A stretch of 64,000 nucleotides of DNA from an uncultured Faecalibacterium sp. (lineage in GTDB: Bacteria; Bacillota; Clostridia; Oscillospirales; Ruminococcaceae), in assembly GCA_900539945.1 (NCBI GenBank), contig UQDV01000007.1:1-64000 (forward strand). The letters are read 5' to 3'. Each line of letters begins with the position of its first letter. Within the stretch, counting starts at the first letter, position 1. Positions 63,799 to 64,000 of this stretch are shown piece by piece. The position numbers and the translations under genes are program-made. Under the pieces are notes generated by a model. The model saw only the letters and a program-made list of their open reading frames with translations, ran no database searches and was not told the origin of the DNA.

Positions 63799-64000
63799 TC
63801 AGGCTGCGTGATCTGTTTTTGCCGCCTGCTGTGCCTGTTCCAGCATGGTCTGGGCAAAGATGCCGTAGCCCCGGGTAGGGTCGTTGACCAGCACATGGGT
63901 CACCGCGCCCACCAGCCGCCCGTTCTGCAGGATGGGGCTGCCGCTCATGCCCTGCACGATGCCGCCGGTTTTGGCCAGGAGTGCCGGATCGTTCACCCGC
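63799..64000 (-). CDS. spoIVB: SpoIVB peptidase, C-terminal part (5' end outside window)
   Basis: The frame is open to the right edge; the last ~67 residues are present. They match the S55 serine-peptidase end: the catalytic Ser in [38 protein letters not shown] is intact. SpoIVB is secreted from the forespore and triggers sigma-K activation. The order spoIVB-spo0A is the standard one. Confidence 0.9.
   Translation of the reverse strand, partial: RVNDPALLAKTGGIVQGMSGSPILQNGRLVGAVTHVLVNDPTRGYGIFAQTMLEQAQQAAKTDHAA

Overview
The window is a stretch of a GC-rich (roughly 55-60 % by eye) Firmicutes chromosome. Gene order and protein character point to the Oscillospiraceae/Ruminococcaceae, most like Faecalibacterium or a close relative. 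Reasons: a SCIFF peptide with its radical-SAM maturase, reverse-type rubrerythrin and flavodoxin (strict anaerobe), Spo0A next to SpoIVB, a str operon (rpsL-rpsG-fusA-tuf) behind rpoBC, dgt-dnaG-rpoD, sigma-A promoters with almost invariant 17-bp spacers, and strong Shine-Dalgarno (SD) sites. Taxonomy is an inference; no rRNA is present. Almost every gene lies on the minus strand, so 'upstream' usually means higher coordinates.

Layout. 1-7.1 kb: end of a CstA transporter, a GNAT/hydrolase pair, rpsB-tsf, an LtaS-like sulfatase, a PRC-barrel protein and a HAD phosphatase. 7.1-10.2 kb: redox and stress genes (DUF1540, YgbA-like protein with a small membrane ORF, flavodoxin, DUF1624 acyltransferase, rubrerythrin) with operator-like palindromes at the flavodoxin and rubrerythrin promoters. 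10.2-14.1 kb: uracil permease behind a translated leader that contains a terminator, divergent from a cysteine desulfurase/TtcA-like thiolation pair. 14.1-17.6 kb: SCIFF ribosomal-peptide locus plus a PLP decarboxylase-like enzyme and a DUF2508 gene.

17,888-23,461: a 5.56-kb integrated element sitting exactly in the 3' end of guaA. It is bounded by a 14-bp direct repeat that encodes the last residues of GuaA. Inside are paired arm-type repeats near both ends, a HxlR/nitroreductase cargo pair, a MOBV relaxase with a candidate oriT, a RepA-like ATPase, an HTH regulator and a truncated excisionase-like ORF, but no integrase. The old guaA terminator is stranded on the far side of the element.

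23.4-43.7 kb: guaA, a GyrI-like protein, tuf, fusA, rpsG, rpsL, rpoC, rpoB, rpoD, dnaG, dgt, yigZ: the information-processing core. 43.7-52.5 kb: a double-CAP exported protein with a repeat-rich upstream region, a TSCPD protein, a PHP phosphoesterase with a YbhJ-like hydratase, tRNA-Leu(UAA), pncB, a 142-bp MITE-like palindromic element that supplies the guaB terminator, and guaB. 52.7-64 kb: a candidate small RNA, acyl-ACP thioesterase, potABCD (the binding protein carries a C-terminal membrane anchor), a Gld-type ABC export operon, rpmE, spo0A and the end of spoIVB.

Best candidates for something new: (i) the uraA leader, a 47-codon reading frame with a U-rich run followed by an intrinsic terminator, laid out like enteric pyrBI attenuation; (ii) the integrase-less guaA element; (iii) a promoter-to-terminator unit of about 184 nt upstream of guaB; (iv) a cluster of AAGTGCAAC repeats upstream of the CAP gene.
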